25,123 nucleotides of DNA from the NCBI GenBank assembly GCA_046160675.1, contig JBJXHH010000126.1, positions 1-25,123 on the forward strand, read 5' to 3'. The notes beneath the pieces were generated by a model that saw only the letters and a program-made list of their open reading frames with translations, did not search any database and was not told where the DNA came from. Below, piece by piece: positions 21,320-25,123 of the stretch. Numbering within the stretch: position 1 is the first letter of the stretch; the number at the start of each line of letters is the position of its first letter. The stretch comes from JACMJP01 sp046160675 (lineage in GTDB: Bacteria; Bacteroidota; Bacteroidia; Chitinophagales; BACL12). The translations under genes and the position numbers were made by a program.

Positions 21320-22576
21320 TCAAATCAACATCCGAACAGGGTCTTCTAAATAACTTCTTAAAGTTTGTAAGAATTTTGCCCCCACTGCACCATCCACTAC
21401 CCTATGATCACAACTCATTGTCATTTTCATCATGTTGCCGCTTGTTATCTGCCCATTTTTAACTATAGGAACCTCATTTATACCTCCTACAGCAAGTATG
21501 CATGCATCAGGCGGATTAATAATAGCCGTAAACTCCTCAATACCCATCATACCAAGATTGGAAATTGTAAAAGTATTTCCTTCCCAGTCCTGGGGTTGTA
21601 ATTTTCTATTCTTGGCTTTTTCTGCAAGTTCATTTACTTCAGCAGCAATGTGAGAGAGAGACTTTTTATCAGCAAAGCGAACTACAGGAACCAGCAAGCC
21701 CTCGCTTATAGCAACTGCAACTCCTATATGAATATGATTATACATTCTGATATTGTCACCCATCCAACTACTATTTACCTGTGGGTGCTGGCGAAGGCTT
21801 AAGGCTGTTGCCTTTATCACCATGTCATTAAAAGATATTTTCAATGGTGCTATAGCATTCATACTTTTCTTTGCTGCAATTGCATTATCCATGTTTATTG
21901 AAACTGTGAGGTAAAAGTGCGGTGAAGTAAACTTGCTTTGAGAAAGCCTTGCAGCAATGGTTTTGCGCATTTGCGAAACAGGGACTTCTTCATAACTTTC
22001 TTCTCCAACAAATTTTGGAAGGTTAACTACAACAGGTTGTTTTGTTTCTTTTACACTCTCAGTTTTCTGAGGAATAAAATTTTCTACATCTTTTTTAATA
22101 ATACGGCCTTCTGGTCCGCTGCCTGAAATTGCGGAAATATTAATCCCTTTTTCTTCAGCTATTTTTTTTGCGAGTGGTGAAGCTTTTAACCTGCCCTCAT
22201 CTAGAGTTTCAATTTGTGATGATTCTTTTTCTGGAACTATTGTTTCATTCAATTCCGTCATTTTTTTCTCAGCCTGCCCGTTTTCGGAGGTTATTGTTTC
22301 ACTTGCTTTTTCATTGAGTAAATTGGAAAAGTCCTCTCCGTCTTTCCCCACTATCGCTATAATCTGATCTACTTTAGCAGCGGCGCCTTTTGCAACACCA
22401 ACATACAACAATGTTCCTTTCACATAATTTTCAAGCTCCATGGTAGCTTTATCTGTTTCTACTTCAGCAAGTATATCGCCTGGTTTTACTATATCGCCAA
22501 CCTTTTTGTGCCATTCCACAAATGTCCCTTCTGTCATAGTATCACTCATTCGGGGCATACGTATTACTTCAGCCAT
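21320..22576 (-). CDS. pdhC: Pyruvate dehydrogenase complex dihydrolipoamide acetyltransferase (E2)
   Basis: It transfers acetyl groups from lipoamide to CoA in the pyruvate dehydrogenase core. Domains in order: one lipoyl domain (about 1-78, lipoylated Lys43 in VETDKATMELE), a flexible linker rich in Glu/Ser/Thr, a peripheral-subunit-binding domain (ASPLAKKIAEEKGINISAISGSGPEGRIIKKDV, about 130-165) and the catalytic domain ending in DHRVVDG with His391 and Asp395. With 418 residues it has one lipoyl domain where many bacterial E2 proteins have two or three. Other 2-oxo acid dehydrogenase E2 proteins are alternatives, but the MPRMSDTMTEG start is typical of pyruvate dehydrogenase. E1 and E3 genes are not in the window. 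Confidence 0.93.
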   Translation of the reverse strand: MAEVIRMPRMSDTMTEGTFVEWHKKVGDIVKPGDILAEVETDKATMELENYVKGTLLYVGVAKGAAAKVDQIIAIVGKDGEDFSNLLNEKASETITSENGQAEKKMTELNETIVPEKESSQIETLDEGRLKASPLAKKIAEEKGINISAISGSGPEGRIIKKDVENFIPQKTESVKETKQPVVVNLPKFVGEESYEEVPVSQMRKTIAARLSQSKFTSPHFYLTVSINMDNAIAAKKSMNAIAPLKISFNDMVIKATALSLRQHPQVNSSWMGDNIRMYNHIHIGVAVAISEGLLVPVVRFADKKSLSHIAAEVNELAEKAKNRKLQPQDWEGNTFTISNLGMMGIEEFTAIINPPDACILAVGGINEVPIVKNGQITSGNMMKMTMSCDHRVVDGAVGAKFLQTLRSYLEDPVRMLI

Positions 22577-22616
22577 AATTCTAATTTTAATGGTTACAGT
22601 TTTTATTTACTATGTG

Positions 22617-22646
22617 CGAAATTAAGCAGGATGGGGGTAAAACAAA
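22617..22646 (-). promoter_or_regulatory. Predicted promoter of the E2 gene
   Basis: On the minus strand TTTG (22646-22643) and TAATTTCG (22624-22617) are 18 bp apart; the second matches TAnnTTTG in seven of eight positions. The start is implied near 22611, giving a 35-nt leader. Confidence 0.5.
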
Positions 22647-22655
22647 AGGTAAGCC

Positions 22656-22667
22656 CAAACCGGTTTG
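22656..22667. promoter_or_regulatory. 12-bp perfect palindrome upstream of the E2 promoter
   Basis: CAAACCGGTTTG is its own reverse complement and lies nine bases upstream of the predicted -33 element, in the spacer after the M23 peptidase gene. Position and symmetry suggest a regulator site. It has no T-tract, so it is a poor terminator. Confidence 0.4.
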
Positions 22668-22712
22668 AAAACTTAATATCGCTTGGAAGAATTCAACTTC
22701 ATAAATGATAAA

Positions 22713-23810
22713 TTACTTCACCCTCAGTTTCATACCAGGCTTTAGGATTTTCTTAGAAGAAATTCCATTGAGTTTGCAGATTTTTGAAACAGTAGTTTTA
22801 TTTCTTGCTGCTATTTTGCCTAGTGTATCACCTTTTTTTACAGTGTAATATTTTTTTGCAGATGTGCTTTTTGATGTTGATGATTTTGAGGCTTGTGAAA
22901 CTACTTTAAAAGTATTTTTATCGAGTAAAAGTGTTTCTGATTTTAGTGTACCCTGTTCAAAATCTATCATAAGTCTTGGATCAAAGGCGGCGCCCATGTA
23001 TCTTACCTCAAAGTGCAAATGCGGTCCGGTGCTTCTGCCTGTGCTACCTCCCAAACCAAGCACGGCTCCTGAAGTAATTGATTGACCTGGAACCACAAGC
23101 AGTTCTTGCAGATGAGCATAATAAGTTTCTAACCCGTTCTTATGTTTTAATACCACCAAATTACCATAGCCGCCTGTATATTCTGCCGAGTGTACAATTC
23201 CATCTAATATGGCCGCAACAGAATCCCCTGTTTCCAAGTCAAGGTCAATCCCCGAATGAACCCTTCCTCTGCGCCAACCAAAATTAGAATTTATAACTCC
23301 GGGTACCGGCATGCTGAACGTAGAGACCTTATTCATAAGAACATCCACAAAAATAGTTCCCTGCATTTTTGTCGGGTCAAATTTTTCTTCTGCCCAAGCT
23401 ATGGGTAATCCTGTAATTTCATCAACTAATAAACCCGCATTTTTCAAATCCATTTCATCTGCAGCAGTTATGTCTTCCCCACCTATATCGCCATCAATAA
23501 AGGCCTCAGCAAACAGTTCTGCATCTAATGTTCTTTGTGGTGTTTCAGCAAACATTCTGCACTCTTCTTTTCTTTCAAGTCTTACAAAATTGTACAAAGG
23601 ATCAGGTGCTTGTGTTGGTTGTACTTCTGGCTTACTGTAAAAATTTTCGAGGTATTCTGTTTCAGAAATGGTGACTTCGCCCGTCGGATTTTTATTTGGA
23701 TTTAAAACAGTCTGTACTGTTCCGCAGGATGCTAGGGTGATGCTTATAGTTAAAACAGCCGCAAATATTGCGATGCTTCTTGTGCGGAAATTTCTTTTGT
23801 TTGTCACCAC
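22713..23810 (-). CDS. M23 family metallopeptidase lipoprotein with C-terminal LysM domain
   Basis: This 365-residue envelope protein probably cuts peptidoglycan cross-links. A lipoprotein signal (hydrophobic 13-26, LASC with Cys29) and a long Glu/Asp-rich linker precede the peptidase domain (about 165-275). Zinc ligands His185 and Asp189 (HSGID) and His266 (HLHFE) are present, as is the catalytic His233 (YYAHL), so it should be active, unlike many EnvC-type relatives. A Ser/Lys-rich linker leads to a LysM domain (about 321-364), YTVKKGDTLGKIA...NGISSKKILKPGMKLRV. The start is GTG (23810, or the adjacent GTG at 23807); no ATG is available. It begins six bases after the stop of the aldehyde dehydrogenase gene, suggesting co-transcription. 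Confidence 0.94.
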   Translation of the reverse strand: MVTNKRNFRTRSIAIFAAVLTISITLASCGTVQTVLNPNKNPTGEVTISETEYLENFYSKPEVQPTQAPDPLYNFVRLERKEECRMFAETPQRTLDAELFAEAFIDGDIGGEDITAADEMDLKNAGLLVDEITGLPIAWAEEKFDPTKMQGTIFVDVLMNKVSTFSMPVPGVINSNFGWRRGRVHSGIDLDLETGDSVAAILDGIVHSAEYTGGYGNLVVLKHKNGLETYYAHLQELLVVPGQSITSGAVLGLGGSTGRSTGPHLHFEVRYMGAAFDPRLMIDFEQGTLKSETLLLDKNTFKVVSQASKSSTSKSTSAKKYYTVKKGDTLGKIAARNKTTVSKICKLNGISSKKILKPGMKLRVK

Positions 23811-23816
23811 CAGTTT

Positions 23817-25123
23817 TTAAGTTAAGCTAACAGTTATATTTTTTGTTTCTGTAAAAAACCGCAACACTTCTAACCCACCTTCTCTGCCCACCCCCGAATT
23901 CTTCACCCCGCCAAAGGGTGTTCTCAAGTCTCTCTCCAACCAACAATTCACCCAAATTATCCCGCTTTCCACCTGTGCGGCAACACGATGTGCCCTCGTC
24001 AGATTTTGGGTCCATACAACACTTGCCAGCCCATACTCAGTTGCGTTTGCCATTTCAATGGCCTCCTGCTCCGTGTGAAAAGGGGTAATAGTTACTACAG
24101 GGCCGAAAATTTCTTCCTGGTTGGTGCGGCAGCTTACAGGCAGGCCCTCAATGACTGTCGGTTCAATGAACCTGCCATTTGCACAACGTCCCTGTAAATG
24201 GAATTGTTTGCCACCGCAAAGGGGTTTCCCACCTTCTTTTTCGGCGAGGCTAAGATACGACATAATTTTTTCAAAATGCTGTTTGCTAACGATTGCGCCA
24301 ATTGAGTTTTCCTCAATTTTCGGGTCACCTATTCTTAATTGTTGTGTTTTTTGTACGAAATCTTGTTTAAATTTATCATAAATGGATTTTTCAACGTAAA
24401 TCCTTGAACCGCATAAACAGATTTGTCCCTGGTTTGTAAAGCTGCTTCTTATTGTTGTCTCCAGCATTTTATCATAGTCGCAATCGGCAAAAATTACCAC
24501 TGGGTTTTTACCGCCAAGTTCAAGGGAAATTTTCTTAAACATTGGGGCTGCGATTGATGCTATTTCCTTACCTGCCTTTGTACTGCCGGTAAAAGAGATG
24601 GCTTTGGTGGAAGGATGCTTCACAATTGCTGATCCTGTTCCAGGTCCACTTCCATGGATAATGTTTAGCACACCCGGAGGCAAACCTGCTTCTATACAAA
24701 GTTCTGACAAAAGGAATGCTGTGTAAGGTGTTACCTCAGATGGCTTTGCAATTACACAATTTCCGGCTGCAAGCGCCGGAGCAATTTTCCAACTGAAAAG
24801 ATACAAAGGAAGATTCCAGGGAGAAATACATCCAACTACACCTATTGGGCTGCGCAAAGTATAATCAAGAAATCTATCCCCAGTAGTATGAGACTCAGAT
24901 GAAAACTGCCTGATAGCCGAAGCAAAAAATGAGAAATTACTTGCAGCACGGGGAATGTCAAGCCTTTTTGCTAATGCAACGGGTTTACCACTGTCTAGGC
25001 TTTCTGCCTGTGCAAGTTTTTCGAGATTGGATTCAATGAGGTCTGAAATTTTTTGCAAGTACTTGGCACGGGTTGTTGCATCAGATTTGCTCCAGGATGG
25101 AAATGCTTTCTGCGCCGCATGTA
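23817..25123 (-). CDS. NAD(P)-dependent aldehyde dehydrogenase, 5' edge cut
   Basis: The reading frame runs off the right edge, where translation still fits the family (HAAQKAFPSWSKSDATTRAKYLQ). A TTG at 25058 is therefore not the true start, and about 45 N-terminal residues are missing. The motifs are ISPWNLPLYLFSWKIAPALAAGN, FTGSTKAGKEIA, LELGGKNP with the general-base Glu, GQICLCGSR with the catalytic Cys, EIFGPVV and WVNCWLERDLRTPFGGVKNSG. The last motif resembles the 2-hydroxymuconic/2-aminomuconic semialdehyde dehydrogenase group, found in aromatic ring cleavage and the kynurenine pathway. That subgroup is inference; the substrate is open. The M23 peptidase gene follows six bases downstream. 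Confidence 0.95.
   Translation of the reverse strand, partial: HAAQKAFPSWSKSDATTRAKYLQKISDLIESNLEKLAQAESLDSGKPVALAKRLDIPRAASNFSFFASAIRQFSSESHTTGDRFLDYTLRSPIGVVGCISPWNLPLYLFSWKIAPALAAGNCVIAKPSEVTPYTAFLLSELCIEAGLPPGVLNIIHGSGPGTGSAIVKHPSTKAISFTGSTKAGKEIASIAAPMFKKISLELGGKNPVVIFADCDYDKMLETTIRSSFTNQGQICLCGSRIYVEKSIYDKFKQDFVQKTQQLRIGDPKIEENSIGAIVSKQHFEKIMSYLSLAEKEGGKPLCGGKQFHLQGRCANGRFIEPTVIEGLPVSCRTNQEEIFGPVVTITPFHTEQEAIEMANATEYGLASVVWTQNLTRAHRVAAQVESGIIWVNCWLERDLRTPFGGVKNSGVGREGGLEVLRFFTETKNITVSLT

Noticed and set aside
23817..25058. Aldehyde dehydrogenase as a complete 413-residue gene
   Set aside because: The TTG at 25058 is internal: upstream codons to the window edge continue the family sequence.

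Overview
The window looks like the chromosome of a Bacteroidota member, probably Chitinophagaceae-like. DNA is AT-rich. It encodes Bacteroidota marker families (DUF4270 lipoprotein, DUF2279 protein, a ~270-residue short GT5 starch-synthase-like protein beside panC). Several genes follow the Bacteroidota -7 promoter box TAnnTTTG, and Shine-Dalgarno sequences are scarce. No rRNA, tRNA, CRISPR array, insertion sequence or phage gene was seen. Both edges cut a gene: glmS at the left lacks only its last codon and stop, and an aldehyde dehydrogenase at the right lacks its N-terminus. The genus assignment is inference; the phylum is well supported.

Layout. 1-4043 (minus): short GT5 protein > DUF4270 lipoprotein > glmS, probably one transcript. 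4190-7781: panC (plus), a TylF-type O-methyltransferase (minus) inserted between panC and panD, then the plus-strand run panD > flippase-like membrane protein > rfaE2-type nucleotidyltransferase, ending in a 28-bp tandem duplication. 7860-9996: acyl-CoA dehydrogenase converging on a DUF2279 gene. 9004-12361 (minus): an alpha/beta-hydrolase-fold protein with a lost catalytic triad, a strong terminator, then phosphohexomutase > DUF2279. 12512-14979: pcm, a structured 303-bp spacer, an unknown lipoprotein whose terminator lies inside the opposing smpB, and the thioesterase > smpB pair.

15017-20569 is the most interesting block, a transition-metal uptake locus: a TroA-like binding lipoprotein, an ABC ATPase, an outer-membrane beta-barrel protein translationally coupled on both sides, a permease fused to a DtxR/MntR-like domain that keeps its metal ligands, a second permease, and a convergent stand-alone MntR/DtxR regulator. 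Two inverted repeats precede the binding-protein gene and another overlaps the predicted start of the regulator transcript. I infer a trans-envelope Mn/Zn/Fe import system with metal sensing by a repressor and possibly also inside the permease.

20573-25123: a CoA-binding Rossmann protein, a 96-residue orphan, the pyruvate dehydrogenase E2 gene, an M23/LysM lipoprotein peptidase and the aldehyde dehydrogenase. Apart from the metal locus and several degenerate enzymes, the content is ordinary housekeeping.
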